Positions 8,460-18,270 of a stretch of 31,702 nt of DNA are shown piece by piece. Origin of the DNA: Halothiobacillus neapolitanus (GTDB taxonomy: Bacteria; Pseudomonadota; Gammaproteobacteria; Halothiobacillales; Halothiobacillaceae). Within the stretch, counting starts at the first letter, position 1. Every line of letters begins with the position of its first letter. Made by a program: the position numbers and the translations under genes. Under the pieces are notes generated by a model. It saw only the letters and a list, made by a program, of their open reading frames with translations, searched no databases and was not told where the DNA came from. The DNA is taken from contig DYMR01000001.1 of NCBI GenBank assembly GCA_020721485.1, forward strand, positions 1-31,702, read 5' to 3'.

Positions 8460-9914
8460 GTGCCGCTCGATTTTCACACCGTCGATGCTTTGCGCGTGCA
8501 CCATCCGGCGTGGCGGCTGTTGTGCTCGGATCATGCGCCGTTGGTGGTGAGCTTTTTGCAGCGGGTGTTTGTGTTGCCGAATGTTCGGGGCATGGCGGCG
8601 GCGGATTTGGCCGAGGCGCTGGAAGATGAGTTGTATGCCCTGCGCTTGCAGTTGGGCGAGGCGGCGTTTCCCAAACCCGCGATGGCGTATCTGAATGATT
8701 GGGCGGCGCCCGAGCGGGGCTGGCTGCGCAAGTTTTATCGTGCCGGCACGGATGAGCCGCAATTTGATTTGACGCCCGCCACGGAGAAGGTGATTGCGTG
8801 GTTGGCGCAATTCACCGAACGGCAATTTGTCGGCACCGAATCGCGTTTGCTCACCCTATTCGATTTGCTCAAGCAGATGCGCGAGGGCAGTGAGGCGGAT
8901 CCGGCCAAGCGGGTCGCGGAATTACAGCTCAAGCGGGCGGCGATTGATGCGGAAATCGCGCAGGTGCTGGCGGGCGAGGCGCCTTTGCTGGACGACACCG
9001 CATTGAAGGATCGCTTCCAGCAATTCATGCAGGGCGCGCGCGAATTGCTCAGCGACTTTCGGGAAGTGGAGCATAACTTTCGCCAATTGGATCGGCGGGT
9101 GCGCGAGCGCATCGCGTTGTGGGATGGCAGCAAGGGCGCGTTGCTCGAAGAGATCATGGGTGAGCGCGATGCCATTGCCGATTCGGATCAGGGCAAAAGC
9201 TTCCGCGCCTTTTGGGATTTTCTGTTGTCCAGTCGTCGGCAGGAGGAGCTTTCTGAGCTGCTCGATCGGGTGTTGATGTTGCCGGCGGTGACGGGGCTAA
9301 GTCCCGACCCCCGCACCCGTCGTCTGCATTACGATTGGCTGGAAGCCGGCGAGCACACCCAGCGCACCGTCGCTCTGTTGTCGCAGCAGTTGCGTCGCTT
9401 TCTCGACGATCAAGCCTGGCTGGAAAATCGCCGCATCATGGATATTCTGCGCGGCATCGAAAGTAAGGCGGTGGCGTTGCGCGCGGAACCGCCCAGCGGC
9501 AGCGTGATGACGATGGCCGCCCCTCGGGCGCAGATTGAGCTCGTGATGGAGCGGCCATTATTCAGTCCAGCGATCAAGCCGATATTGGACGCCTGTGCGG
9601 TGATTGCGGGCGAGGAAGACATTGATCCCGCTCGGCTATTCGATCAGGTGGTCATCGACACCGCGCGGCTGGCGCGCCATCTGCGCCAAGCGTTGCAGAC
9701 GGACGGGCAAATTACCCTCAGCGATTTGCTGCGTCGTCAGCCCTTGCAACAAGGCTTGGCGGAGTTGATTGCCTATCTGCAATTGGGGTCGGAAACCTTT
9801 AAGACCGTGGTGGATGAGCAGACAGACGAACCCATCTACTGGCAGACAGTGGCGGCGGACGGCGCGACCATCACCCGCAGCGCGCATCTGCCGCGCGTGA
9901 TTTTCACCCGTTAA
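8460..9914 (+). CDS. jetA: Wadjet type I subunit JetA (DUF3375)
   Basis: The 484-residue product is a DUF3375 protein, the kleisin-like subunit of the Wadjet SMC complex, which bridges the JetC heads and recruits JetB. The N-terminus VDALRVHHPAWRLLCSDHAPLVVSFL and the following FVLPNVRGMAAADLAEALEDELYALR are typical. The middle is rich in charged helices (about residues 155-215), and the C-terminus has the winged-helix-like LSDLLRRQPLQQGLAELIAYL. The start is GTG at 8460: an upstream in-frame ATG at 8409 is cut off by a TAG at 8445. No strong ribosome site precedes it. It lies 47 bp after cphA on the same strand, with no obvious promoter or terminator between. Confidence 0.94.
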   Translation: MPLDFHTVDALRVHHPAWRLLCSDHAPLVVSFLQRVFVLPNVRGMAAADLAEALEDELYALRLQLGEAAFPKPAMAYLNDWAAPERGWLRKFYRAGTDEPQFDLTPATEKVIAWLAQFTERQFVGTESRLLTLFDLLKQMREGSEADPAKRVAELQLKRAAIDAEIAQVLAGEAPLLDDTALKDRFQQFMQGARELLSDFREVEHNFRQLDRRVRERIALWDGSKGALLEEIMGERDAIADSDQGKSFRAFWDFLLSSRRQEELSELLDRVLMLPAVTGLSPDPRTRRLHYDWLEAGEHTQRTVALLSQQLRRFLDDQAWLENRRIMDILRGIESKAVALRAEPPSGSVMTMAAPRAQIELVMERPLFSPAIKPILDACAVIAGEEDIDPARLFDQVVIDTARLARHLRQALQTDGQITLSDLLRRQPLQQGLAELIAYLQLGSETFKTVVDEQTDEPIYWQTVAADGATITRSAHLPRVIFTR

Positions 9915-9928
9915 AGAGTTAGGCCAGC

Positions 9929-10618
9929 ATGGGAATGGATGAACAGTTAGCGCGGGAAACGGACGACGGGGCGAAAGCTTCCGCGCCGGCAGATTTGTCG
10001 GTCGTGCTCATCAATCTGCTCAAAAATGTGGTCTATCGGGCCGATGACGAACGGCAATGGGCGGCCTTGCTGAACCTGCAAGCCCGCGTGCGCGATTATG
10101 TCGTCGTATTGAATTTGGAATTGGTGCTGGATGAGGCCGAAGGCTATGCCTTTTTGAAAAGCCGCCCAGAGCCGGCGGGCGATGACCCTGCCCCCCGATT
10201 GCCTCGGCTGGTGGCGCGCCGCCCGCTGTCGTTCCCGGTGAGCCTGTTGCTGGCGCTGTTGCGCAAAAAACTGGCCGAGTTCGATGCCAGCGGCGGCGAA
10301 ACCCGGTTGGTGCTGACGCGGGATGAAATCGTCGAATTGCTGCGGGTGTTTCTGCCGGATGGCTCGAATGAAGCCCGGCAGATCGACCAAATCGACAGCC
10401 AGATCAACAAAGTGGTCGAGCTGGGGTTTCTGCATAAATTAAAACCCGCCACCGGCGTGGCGATCGGTGCGGCGGCGTATGAAGTGCGCCGGATTCTCAA
10501 GGCCTTCGTCGATGCGCAATGGCTGGCGGAATTCGATGCGCGCTTGGCGACTTATCACGCGCAACTGATCGAACACACCGGCGAGGCGGATGCGCTGACG
10601 GAGGGGAACGATGCGTGA
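9929..10618 (+). CDS. jetB: Wadjet type I subunit JetB (DUF4194)
   Basis: The 229-residue DUF4194 protein corresponds to the KITE-like (MukE-like) subunit that binds JetA. Recognisable blocks are [30 protein letters not shown] N-terminal helices, then [48 protein letters not shown] and the C-terminal [19 protein letters not shown]. The central part reads as tandem winged-helix segments, as expected for KITE proteins. It starts 14 bp after jetA and overlaps jetC by 8 bp, consistent with coordinated synthesis of the complex. Confidence 0.93.
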   Translation: MGMDEQLARETDDGAKASAPADLSVVLINLLKNVVYRADDERQWAALLNLQARVRDYVVVLNLELVLDEAEGYAFLKSRPEPAGDDPAPRLPRLVARRPLSFPVSLLLALLRKKLAEFDASGGETRLVLTRDEIVELLRVFLPDGSNEARQIDQIDSQINKVVELGFLHKLKPATGVAIGAAAYEVRRILKAFVDAQWLAEFDARLATYHAQLIEHTGEADALTEGNDA

Positions 10619-13600
10619 TTCGCCCGCTGATCCGCAATCCTTGAGCCTCGATTTTTGTGCGGATGACACGCGCACGGGGTTCCGGCTGAGTCGTTTGGAA
10701 GTGTTCAATTGGGGCACCTTCGATGCTCGGGTGTGGTCGCTCACCCTCGATGGCCAGAATGGCCTGCTCACGGGGGATATTGGTTCGGGAAAATCCACCT
10801 TGGTGGATGCCATCACCACGCTGTTGGTGCCCGCGCATCGCGTGGCGTACAACAAGGCGGCGGGAGCGGACAGCAAGGAACGCAGCCTGCGTTCGTATGT
10901 GCTGGGGCATTACAAATCGGAACGCAATGAGGTGACGGGGGCGGCCAAGCCGGTAAGCCTGCGGGATGGCAAGAGCTATTCGGTGATTTTGGGCGTGTTC
11001 CACAATGCGGGCTACGACCAAACGGTGACGCTGGCGCAGGTGTTCTGGATGAAGGATGCGCAGGGTCAACCGGCGCGGTTTTTTGTCGGTGCAGAGCGGG
11101 CGCTGTCGATTGCCACGGATTTTTCCGGTTTCGGTTCAGACATCACCCAGTTGCGCAAAAAACTGCGCGCATTGGGTGCCGACACACAGGACACTTTCCC
11201 GCCGTATGCGGCCTGGTTTCGGCGGCGTTTCGGCATTGAAAACGATCAAGCGCTGGAGTTGTTTCACCAGACGGTGTCGATGAAATCGGTGGGAAATTTA
11301 ACGGATTTCGTGCGCAGCCACATGCTGGAGCCGTCGGAAGTCGCCCCGCGTCTGGACGCCTTGATTGCGCATTTTGACGACCTGAACCGCGCGCATCAGT
11401 CGGTGCTGAAAACTCAGCGGCAGGTCGAGTTGCTCACCCCGCTGATGGCCGATTGCAGCCGCTATCGCAGTGCGCAGGAAGCCGTCGCGCAGTGGCGGCG
11501 GAGTCGGGATCATCTGCGGGCGTATTTTTCCGGTTTGAAGCTCAAGTTGATCGACAAACGCTTGGATTTGTTGGCGCAAGACCGCGCCCGTGCGGATGCC
11601 CAAGTACACACGCTGACAGCGGAAAGCGATGCGCAGGCGCAGCAGGTGGATGCGCTCAAGCAGGCCATTCACGCCAATGGCGGGGATCGGTTGGCGCATT
11701 TGGCGCATGAAATTCTTCAGTTGGAAAAGCAGCGCGACGCGCGGCAAGCCAAGGCGAATCGGTACGCTGAACTGGTGGCGCAGTTGGGCGAGCAACCCGC
11801 GACCGAGGCCGTCGGTTTTCAGCACCAGCGAAACCAGTATCAACAGGCGCGGGAAGCCGGGCGGCACCGCGAAACTGAGTGGCAGACCGCGCTCACGGAG
11901 CAGTCGGTCAGCCTGCGACAAGGCAAGCAGGAACACGAGCAACGCACGGCCGAGATTGACAGCCTCAAGCGTCGGCGCAGCAACATCGACGACCCGCAAA
12001 TTCAGATTCGTGCCGCCCTGTGTTCTGCCTTGGGGCTGAATGCGGACGATCTGCCGTTCGTCGGGGAGTTGATTCAAGTGCGCGACGAAGAACGCGACTG
12101 GGAAGGCGCTGCCGAACGATTATTGCGCGGTTTTGGTTTGGCGCTGTTGGTGCCAGAGGCGCACTACACGGCGGTGGCCGGCTGGGTGGACAGTGCCCAG
12201 TTGCGCGGGCTATTGGTGTACTTCCCGCTGCGTCCGCGCAAGGTCGCGCCATTGCCGGCGCCGCATGCCGATTCGCTGCTGCGTAAATTGTCGATCAAGC
12301 CCGATGCCCCGCAGTACGACTGGCTCGAACGCGAGCTGGCGCATCGGTTTGATGTCGCCTGCTGTGACACGCAAGAGCAATTCCGCCGCGAAACCCGTGC
12401 CATCACCCGCGCCGGCCAAATCAAAGACCCAAGCGGTCGGCACGAAAAGGATGACCGCCACCGCATCGATGACCGCAGCCGCTACATTCTCGGCTGGCGA
12501 AACGAGGCCAAGATCGCGGCGCTCGAAGCCCAGCGACGACAACTGGAAACCCGGCTGGCCGAGCTCGGCAGCCAGATTGCCAGCATCCAACGGGAGCGGG
12601 AGGCCTTGGCCGCGCGGATCAGTGCGTGGACGCGGCTGGAGGAATTCACCGTGTTTGAGGAGTTGGACTATGCCAGCCTCGCCACCGACATCGCGCGGCG
12701 CCAAGATGAGCGCCAGCAATTGGAAGCGACTTCCGATGTGCTCAAGCAGTTGAATGACAGCCTGCGCGCAGCGCAAATCGGGTGGCAAAAAACCCGCGAG
12801 GCGGTGCAGGCGGCGCGCGATCAACGCGCCAAGGTCGAGCAGCGACAGGCTGATGCCGAGGCGTTGCGCGACCGCACGCTGGCGCTGTTGTCGGAGGGGA
12901 CGCTGGACGAGGGTCTGGTCAAGGCGCTCGACAGCGTGCGTGCCGAGGCCTTGGGCGAACATCAATTGACGGTGGAGTCTTGCGATAACCGTGAGCAGGA
13001 TGTACGGAAATGGCTGCAAGATACGATCGACGCGGAGCACAAACGGCTCGAACGGATTCATCAGAAAATCATTGAGGCCATGAGCGCGTTCAAAGCGCAA
13101 TTCCCGCTCGAAACGGCGGAGCTGGATGCCAGTGTAGAGGCCGCTTTCGAATATGAGCAGTTGCTGGCGCAGTTGAACCGTGACGATCTGCCGCGATTCG
13201 TGGCGCGGTTTAAGGAGCTGCTGAATGTCAACACCATCAACGAAATTGCCAATTTCAACGCCCATTTGGCGCAAGAGCGGGACAAAATTCGCGAAAAAAT
13301 CGCCAAAATCAATCAGTCACTGAACGAGATTGATTACAACGCCGGGCGGTATATTTTGCTGGAAGCGCAAGTCAGCCCGGATGCGGAAATTCGGGATTTT
13401 CAGCAAGAGCTGCGCGCCTGTACCGAGGGTGCGGTCACGGGCTCAGAGGATGCGCAATATTCCGAGGCGAAGTTCTTGCAGGTCAAGGCGATGATTGACC
13501 GCTTTCGGGGGCGGGAAGGGCTGTCCGAGCAGGATCGCCGCTGGACGGCAAAAGTGACGGATGTCCGCAATGGATTTTTGTTCGCGGCCAGCGAGCGGTG

Positions 13601-13985
13601 GCGTGAAGATCAGTCCGAGCATGAGCATTATTCGGATTCCGGCGGGAAATCCGGCGGTCAAAAGGAAAAGCTGGCCTACACCATTCTCGCCGCCAGTCTG
13701 GCCTATCAATTTGGCTTGGAGTGGGGCGCGGTGCGCTCGCGTTCCTTCCGGTTTGTAGTCATCGACGAAGCCTTCGGGCGTGGGTCGGATGAATCCGCGC
13801 AATATGGCTTGAAACTGTTCGCACAGCTTAATTTGCAGCTGTTGATTGTGACGCCGTTACAGAAAATCCACATCATCGAACCCTTTGTCGCCAGCGTGGG
13901 CTTTGTGCATAACGAGGGCGGGCGAGATTCTCGCCTGCGCAATCTGACCATCGAAGACTATCGGGCGCAGAAGGCCGCGCCGTGA
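10611..13985 (+). CDS. jetC: Wadjet type I SMC-like ATPase JetC
   Basis: The 1124-residue protein is an SMC/MukB-like ATPase, the DNA loop-extruding motor of Wadjet. The N-terminal head has Walker [14 protein letters not shown] at about residue 55. Two long coiled-coil stretches (about 270-470 and 650-900, rich in Q, E, R and L) flank a hinge-like globular region around 475-640. The C-terminal head has the signature [12 protein letters not shown] at about 1010 and Walker [14 protein letters not shown] at about 1046. All ATPase motifs are intact. GAGGGG lies just upstream of the ATG. The stop overlaps the GTG start of jetD by four bases. Confidence 0.95.
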   Translation: MRDSPADPQSLSLDFCADDTRTGFRLSRLEVFNWGTFDARVWSLTLDGQNGLLTGDIGSGKSTLVDAITTLLVPAHRVAYNKAAGADSKERSLRSYVLGHYKSERNEVTGAAKPVSLRDGKSYSVILGVFHNAGYDQTVTLAQVFWMKDAQGQPARFFVGAERALSIATDFSGFGSDITQLRKKLRALGADTQDTFPPYAAWFRRRFGIENDQALELFHQTVSMKSVGNLTDFVRSHMLEPSEVAPRLDALIAHFDDLNRAHQSVLKTQRQVELLTPLMADCSRYRSAQEAVAQWRRSRDHLRAYFSGLKLKLIDKRLDLLAQDRARADAQVHTLTAESDAQAQQVDALKQAIHANGGDRLAHLAHEILQLEKQRDARQAKANRYAELVAQLGEQPATEAVGFQHQRNQYQQAREAGRHRETEWQTALTEQSVSLRQGKQEHEQRTAEIDSLKRRRSNIDDPQIQIRAALCSALGLNADDLPFVGELIQVRDEERDWEGAAERLLRGFGLALLVPEAHYTAVAGWVDSAQLRGLLVYFPLRPRKVAPLPAPHADSLLRKLSIKPDAPQYDWLERELAHRFDVACCDTQEQFRRETRAITRAGQIKDPSGRHEKDDRHRIDDRSRYILGWRNEAKIAALEAQRRQLETRLAELGSQIASIQREREALAARISAWTRLEEFTVFEELDYASLATDIARRQDERQQLEATSDVLKQLNDSLRAAQIGWQKTREAVQAARDQRAKVEQRQADAEALRDRTLALLSEGTLDEGLVKALDSVRAEALGEHQLTVESCDNREQDVRKWLQDTIDAEHKRLERIHQKIIEAMSAFKAQFPLETAELDASVEAAFEYEQLLAQLNRDDLPRFVARFKELLNVNTINEIANFNAHLAQERDKIREKIAKINQSLNEIDYNAGRYILLEAQVSPDAEIRDFQQELRACTEGAVTGSEDAQYSEAKFLQVKAMIDRFRGREGLSEQDRRWTAKVTDVRNGFLFAASERWREDQSEHEHYSDSGGKSGGQKEKLAYTILAASLAYQFGLEWGAVRSRSFRFVVIDEAFGRGSDESAQYGLKLFAQLNLQLLIVTPLQKIHIIEPFVASVGFVHNEGGRDSRLRNLTIEDYRAQKAAP

Positions 13986-15169
13986 GTTGGTCCCGGCCAG
14001 AGGAGCTCAAGGCGCAGTTGGCGAAGCGTTGGGAGCGCGGGGATTTCCTGCGCGATGCGGTCACAGAAAATTCGAGCTTTCCTGTGCGTTTGTCGCTCAA
14101 GGCGCCGAGTTCCACCGACATCACCGACCGTTTCCCCGCCGTTCGCGCCTGGGCGGCGACACTGATAACGGAACTGGGCGCGCGCGAGGGGCTGCGGGTG
14201 ACGCTGTACACGCTCAACCATCGGGTGCAAGGCACGCAAGACCTGCCGGATGCGGTTTGGGTGGATACGCGCGAAGCGGCGTTGGCTTGGCTCGGTCAGC
14301 GCAAGGCGTGGAGCGCTTTTGTGGCGCAGGTGGCCGAGACCCGGCAGCGCGAGCCGGCTTTGCTGCCTTGGCTGGAAAAATCGCCGATCAAGGCCTTGGC
14401 TTTGGCGGAACACTGGCCGAAATTTTTGGCGGTGGTGGGGTGGTTGCGTGCGCATCCTCGACCGGATGTGTATCTACGACAGGTCGATTTACCCGGCATT
14501 CACAGCAAGTTCATCGAATCCCACCGGGGGGTGTTGGCCGAATTGCTTGATCTGGCGTTACCGGCCACGGCGGTCGAGGCGCGGTACACCGGGGTCAGTC
14601 AATTTGCCGCCCGCTATGGGTTTCGGGATAAACCGAGCCGTATCCGCTTTCGGTTGCTCGATGCCACGGTGCCCTTGGTGCCGGGGTTGCGCAGCCCGGA
14701 TGTGACGCTGGATGCCGAGAGCTTCGGCCAGTTGTCGCTTGCGGTGCGGCGGGTGTTTATTACCGAAAACGAAACCAATTTCCTGGCCTTTCCGCCGGTG
14801 CCGCAGGCGCTGGTGATTTTTGGTGCCGGCTATGGCTGGGAGGCGCTGGCGCGTGCCGATTGGCTCAAATCGGTGGCCATTCATTACTGGGGCGATCTCG
14901 ATACCCACGGTTTCGGCATTCTCGATCAGTTGCGCGGCCACTTCGGGGAAGTGGTGTCGTTGTTGATGGATCGGGCGACGCTGCATGCGCATGAAGCGGT
15001 GTGGGGGCGCGAGGATAAACCGCTGCGTGCCGAGTTGCAGCGGCTCACGCCGGACGAGCGCGCGTTATATGTCGATTTGCGTGATGACCGCATTCGCCCC
15101 GGACTGCGGCTGGAGCAGGAGCACATTGGCTTCGAGTGGCTTGCCCAGCATGTGCAGCGGCTGGGCTGA
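13982..15169 (+). CDS. jetD: Wadjet type I nuclease subunit JetD (DUF3322/DUF2220, Toprim)
   Basis: The 395-residue protein is the DNA-cleaving subunit of Wadjet, which cuts small circular DNA after loop extrusion. The N-terminal half (about 1-190) is the DUF3322 DNA-binding arm. The C-terminal half is a Toprim-type DUF2220 domain with the acidic [11 protein letters not shown] motif at about residue 260 and [19 protein letters not shown] at about 300. The conserved Glu and the Asp-x-Asp pair are all present, so the nuclease looks functional. It starts with GTG overlapping the jetC stop (GTGA). It is the last gene of the cassette and is convergent with ygfZ. Confidence 0.94.
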   Translation: MSWSRPEELKAQLAKRWERGDFLRDAVTENSSFPVRLSLKAPSSTDITDRFPAVRAWAATLITELGAREGLRVTLYTLNHRVQGTQDLPDAVWVDTREAALAWLGQRKAWSAFVAQVAETRQREPALLPWLEKSPIKALALAEHWPKFLAVVGWLRAHPRPDVYLRQVDLPGIHSKFIESHRGVLAELLDLALPATAVEARYTGVSQFAARYGFRDKPSRIRFRLLDATVPLVPGLRSPDVTLDAESFGQLSLAVRRVFITENETNFLAFPPVPQALVIFGAGYGWEALARADWLKSVAIHYWGDLDTHGFGILDQLRGHFGEVVSLLMDRATLHAHEAVWGREDKPLRAELQRLTPDERALYVDLRDDRIRPGLRLEQEHIGFEWLAQHVQRLG

Positions 15170-15201
15170 TTCGACTGTCTATTTGACCGGGCTGATTCGA
15201 C
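15163..15201. repeat. 13-bp direct repeat across the jetD stop codon
   Basis: GGGCTGATTCGAC occurs at 15163-15175 and again at 15189-15201, 26 bp apart. The first copy contains the jetD TGA. I found no matching copy near the start of jetA. It could be a local slippage duplication or a scar at the cassette edge. Confidence 0.6.
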
Positions 15202-15206
15202 GGGGC

Positions 15207-16199
15207 TCAGTGCGCGGCGTTGGCGGGGGGCGAATGCGTCGGTTCGGGGGCGATCGGGGTGACGATGCAGCGCTGGTTCTGGATGCTTAATTCGTCGTTC
15301 AGATGGCTGCTGCGCAACACGGCGAGGAAGAGGTGCCCGTTGGGGTTAAGTGGGTCGGGGGCGCAGCGCACCACGGTGCCGGCTTCGGTTTCTGTGTGGT
15401 TCAGGCTGTCAATGGGGCTGCCGGGCTCGGGCGGGGTGGGGGTTTCTAGGTGCCCCAACACCAGTTGGCGGTTGGGTTTGCCGAGATAGTGCAGCCGGGC
15501 GATGACTTCTTGACCGGGGTAGCAGCCTTTTTTGAAGCTGATGCCGCCCAGCCGATCCCAGTGAATCCATTGCGGCACGAAGTGGCCGGTGGTTTGCGGG
15601 GTGATTTGCGGTAATCCGTCGAGAATTTCCGCACTGTCCCACGCGGCAGCGGGGACTTCGCGTGCGCGGTTCGTTATCAGTGCCAGCGGCGCCTGTTGAA
15701 AGAGCAAGGCCCGAGGGCTGGCACCGATATGGACCCATAGGGCGTAACCGCTGGGGTTCGATTGGCCGCGCAGGCTGGCCGGCGGCGGGAGGGCGATGGC
15801 TTGAATGGTCGCCGCATCGGGCTGAATGAGGCCGAAGTGCTGTTCTTCCGTCGGGTGGATGCGTACTTTTTGGCGCAGAATGTAGCGCTTGAGGTGGGCG
15901 ACAATCGGCTCGGCCAGATCGGCGTGCAGGGTGAGGTGGTAGCCGGAATCTTCCGCGCGGCGGGTGATTAAGAAGTCGGCCAGTAGGCGCCCTTTGGCAT
16001 TGCACAGGCCGGCGCGGGTGGCTTCTCCCGCCGAAAGACTGAGCAGGTCTTGGGTCAGCATGGCTTGAAGAAAGGTCGCGGCATCGGCACCTTCCACGCA
16101 GAGTGTGGTCAGGGGCAGCGCGGCGGTTTGCTGTGCCCCCGGTGGTTGAGACCCGGTTGGTTGACTGAAGGACTGAAGGGTAGATTGGGTTTGGGTCAC
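15207..16199 (-). CDS. ygfZ: YgfZ family folate-binding protein
   Basis: The 330-residue protein belongs to the YgfZ/GcvT-like family, which helps build or repair iron-sulfur clusters in a folate-dependent way and affects tRNA thiolation. The diagnostic motif KKGCYPGQEVIARLHYLGK (about residues 220-240) contains the conserved Cys, Gln and Glu. The N-terminal LQAMLTQDLLSLSAGEATRAGLCNAKGRLLADF is also typical. The first roughly 30 residues are low-complexity. Translation starts at a GTG without a clear ribosome site, so the exact start is uncertain. It is divergent from a YgfX-like gene, as in enterobacteria. Confidence 0.93.
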   Translation of the reverse strand: MTQTQSTLQSFSQPTGSQPPGAQQTAALPLTTLCVEGADAATFLQAMLTQDLLSLSAGEATRAGLCNAKGRLLADFLITRRAEDSGYHLTLHADLAEPIVAHLKRYILRQKVRIHPTEEQHFGLIQPDAATIQAIALPPPASLRGQSNPSGYALWVHIGASPRALLFQQAPLALITNRAREVPAAAWDSAEILDGLPQITPQTTGHFVPQWIHWDRLGGISFKKGCYPGQEVIARLHYLGKPNRQLVLGHLETPTPPEPGSPIDSLNHTETEAGTVVRCAPDPLNPNGHLFLAVLRSSHLNDELSIQNQRCIVTPIAPEPTHSPPANAAH

Positions 16200-16273
16200 G
16201 ACGAGTTACCGATGGAATCAATTCGTTTGAGCGAGCATAGCATGTTGCCGATTTGCACCCTGCGGCGGGCGGA

Positions 16274-16759
16274 ATGAAGCCGGGTTTGCGCTGGTCGGCC
16301 GCGTTGGGGGTGGATTCCCGCCTACTGTGGGCGTGGCGCGGCATGTGGCTATTGGCGGCGATTTCGCTGGGTTGGACGGCTTGGGGTTGGACAGCTTGGG
16401 GCTGGATAGCCTGGGGGCATTTGCCCTCGGAGGGCTGGCGGTGGCTGGCGCTGGGTGCAGCGGGTCTGCTGGCCGTTGGCTGGGTGTGGCGCCCCGATCC
16501 CTTTTTTGCTGCCGGTGATTTGGTTATTCACGGTGGCCGGGTTCGTTGGCGCGATCAGGAAGGGGCGTTGGAATGGGTTTGGCTGGGCGGCAATCTGCTG
16601 GGGCTGCTGTGCCAGCCGAATGAGGGCAAGCCGGTGGCGGTGTGGTTGACGCGCCGACGGGTCGGGGCGGTGGCGTGGTGGCAGTTGCGCCGCGCGCTGG
16701 CGCTGCACCCGCCGGATGCGCGCGGGGCGGCGCAGCGCGTCAAACCGCGCTCAAAGTAA
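16274..16759 (+). CDS. YgfX-like inner-membrane protein
   Basis: This roughly 161-residue protein has two adjacent N-terminal membrane segments (about residues 17-46 and 50-70). A short soluble tail follows, with GGRVRWRDQEGALEWVWLGG, then VAVWLTRRRVGAVAWWQLRRAL. This layout and the terminal W-x-LRR pattern match YgfX (CptA) of the sdhE-ygfX pair. The divergent ygfZ supports the call, since the genes are neighbours in enterobacteria. No SdhE gene is seen here. ATG 16274 is preferred over the TTG at 16253. The first membrane segment contains a 15-bp tandem repeat. The 3' end overlaps the convergent coaE by 9 bp. Confidence 0.66.
   Translation: MKPGLRWSAALGVDSRLLWAWRGMWLLAAISLGWTAWGWTAWGWIAWGHLPSEGWRWLALGAAGLLAVGWVWRPDPFFAAGDLVIHGGRVRWRDQEGALEWVWLGGNLLGLLCQPNEGKPVAVWLTRRRVGAVAWWQLRRALALHPPDARGAAQRVKPRSK
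16370..16414 (+). repeat. Three 15-bp tandem repeats inside the YgfX-like gene
   Basis: GGTTGGACGGCTTGG (16370-16384), GGTTGGACAGCTTGG (16385-16399) and GGCTGGATAGCCTGG (16400-16414) are head to tail. In frame they give W-T-A-W-G, W-T-A-W-G and W-I-A-W-G, lengthening the first membrane helix. Confidence 0.9.
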
Positions 16760-17380
16760 CAACAACGGGTGAAGCGCAGCGACTTGCTGCATGAGTGATT
16801 CTCGGCTGCCGGTGTTGTCGAGCCAGTCGGTCACGAGGGACTCGCGAACCGCATCGGTGACTTGCGCGGCAATCATCTGATCGGTCATGGCGTCGTCCAT
16901 GCCCGGTCGCGCGCGTAACCGCTGGCGCTGAAGCGCGGGTGTGCAGCGCACGCCAAGCACGCGATCCAGCCATGGATAGTGTTCGGCTACCCCCGGTTCG
17001 GCCAGCAGGGGAATCACGACCAGCACCAGCGGATGGGTGGCGGCGGCCTGTTGCGCGGCGGCCTGGGCTTGCTGGCGGATGGCGGGATGCAGGATCGATT
17101 CCACCGTTTTTTTGCTAAGGGGATCCGCGAATATCAGCGCCCGCAATGCGGCGCGGTCGAGCGTGCCATCCGGCTGTACGATGTGAGCGCCCAAGGCGTC
17201 CACGAGTTGCGCTAGATAGGGGGAAGGCGGGGTGACGACTTGGCGGCTGATGAGGTCGGTATCGATGATGGGGACACCGCGCGCCGCGAAAGCATCCGCC
17301 ACCGTGGATTTTCCGCAGGCGATGCCACCGGTTAGGCCGATGTACCGACCGGGTCGGTTCGGGGGAAGCCGGTCGGTCAT
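16751..17380 (-). CDS. coaE: Dephospho-CoA kinase
   Basis: The 209-residue enzyme phosphorylates dephospho-CoA, the last step of coenzyme A synthesis. Walker A GLTGGIACGKSTVADAF is at about residues 15-31. DTDLISRQVV, LFADP-type LIFADPLSKKTVESILHPAIR and the lid-region RCTPALQRQRLRARPGM follow as in CoaE. The ATG overlaps the pilD stop by four bases (ATGA), so it is translated with the pilus genes. This pilBCD-coaE order is well known in gammaproteobacteria. The usual next gene, yacG, is absent; the gene instead overlaps the convergent YgfX-like gene. Confidence 0.97.
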   Translation of the reverse strand: MTDRLPPNRPGRYIGLTGGIACGKSTVADAFAARGVPIIDTDLISRQVVTPPSPYLAQLVDALGAHIVQPDGTLDRAALRALIFADPLSKKTVESILHPAIRQQAQAAAQQAAATHPLVLVVIPLLAEPGVAEHYPWLDRVLGVRCTPALQRQRLRARPGMDDAMTDQMIAAQVTDAVRESLVTDWLDNTGSRESLMQQVAALHPLLLL

Positions 17381-18261
17381 CCTGCCAAGCCCAAGAACTG
17401 GGCGGTGAGGGGTTGGCCCAAGTACAGGGCAAGAAAACCGGCACCGGCCAGATAGGGGCCGAACGGAATCGGGATGCGTCGGTCATGGCGCAGAAACAGA
17501 ATCATCCCGACGCCGATCACGGCGCCCACGCCGGCAGACAGCAACAAAATCAACGCGAGCGATTGCCAGCCGAGCCAAGCACCCAAGGCCGCGAGCAGTT
17601 TGAAATCGCCATAGCCCATGCCCTCTTTGCCGGTGGCGAGCTTGAACAGCCAATACACGCTCCACAGCGCGAGATAGCCGCCCGCCGCCCCGAGTACCGC
17701 GTCGTGCAACGGCACAGCGGGATTGAACCCGAACGCGGCGAGCAGCAGGCCGAGCCACATAAGCGGCAAGGTCAATACATCGGGCAGGAAGGTGGTTTTC
17801 AGATCAATGACGGCCGCTGCCAACAGCATCCAGCCGAACACAAAAATCCCCAGCGCGAAGCCCGTCACCCCGAATTGCCAAGCGGCGAGCGCGGTCAACA
17901 GGCCGCTACTCAGTTCGATCAGCGGATATTGCACGCTGATCGGGTGCCCGCAGGCGGCGCAACGGCCACGCAGCCACAGCCAACTCAATAGCGGGATGTT
18001 CTGCCACGATTTGATGGGGGTTTGGCAGGCCGGGCAAGCCGACCGAGGGGTGACGAGGTTGTAGGGCGCGGCGGCGGTATCCGCCGTGTGTCCGAGCAAC
18101 TCTTGGCAATCACGCCGCCAGCCCTGTTCCATCATGATGGGCAGGCGGTGAATGACCACATTCAGGAAGCTGCCGACCAGTAGGCCGAGGACGAGCGCAA
18201 AGCCCACCCACAAGGGCAGGCTTTGCCGGAAGGCCTCCGCTAGGGCGTCGAAGCCAGCCAT
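17377..18261 (-). CDS. pilD: Type IV prepilin peptidase/N-methyltransferase PilD
   Basis: The 294-residue multi-span membrane protein cleaves prepilin leader peptides and methylates the new N-terminus. The cytoplasmic loop has two CxxC pairs (CPACQTPIKSWQNIPLLSW and CAACGHPIS). The two catalytic aspartates sit in AVIDLKTTFLPDVLTLPL and in the GYGDFKLLAALGAW motif of the GxGD peptidases. About eight membrane segments are visible. It follows pilC by 9 bp and overlaps coaE. Confidence 0.97.
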   Translation of the reverse strand: MAGFDALAEAFRQSLPLWVGFALVLGLLVGSFLNVVIHRLPIMMEQGWRRDCQELLGHTADTAAAPYNLVTPRSACPACQTPIKSWQNIPLLSWLWLRGRCAACGHPISVQYPLIELSSGLLTALAAWQFGVTGFALGIFVFGWMLLAAAVIDLKTTFLPDVLTLPLMWLGLLLAAFGFNPAVPLHDAVLGAAGGYLALWSVYWLFKLATGKEGMGYGDFKLLAALGAWLGWQSLALILLLSAGVGAVIGVGMILFLRHDRRIPIPFGPYLAGAGFLALYLGQPLTAQFLGLAG

Positions 18262-18270
18262 GAAGCGGGG

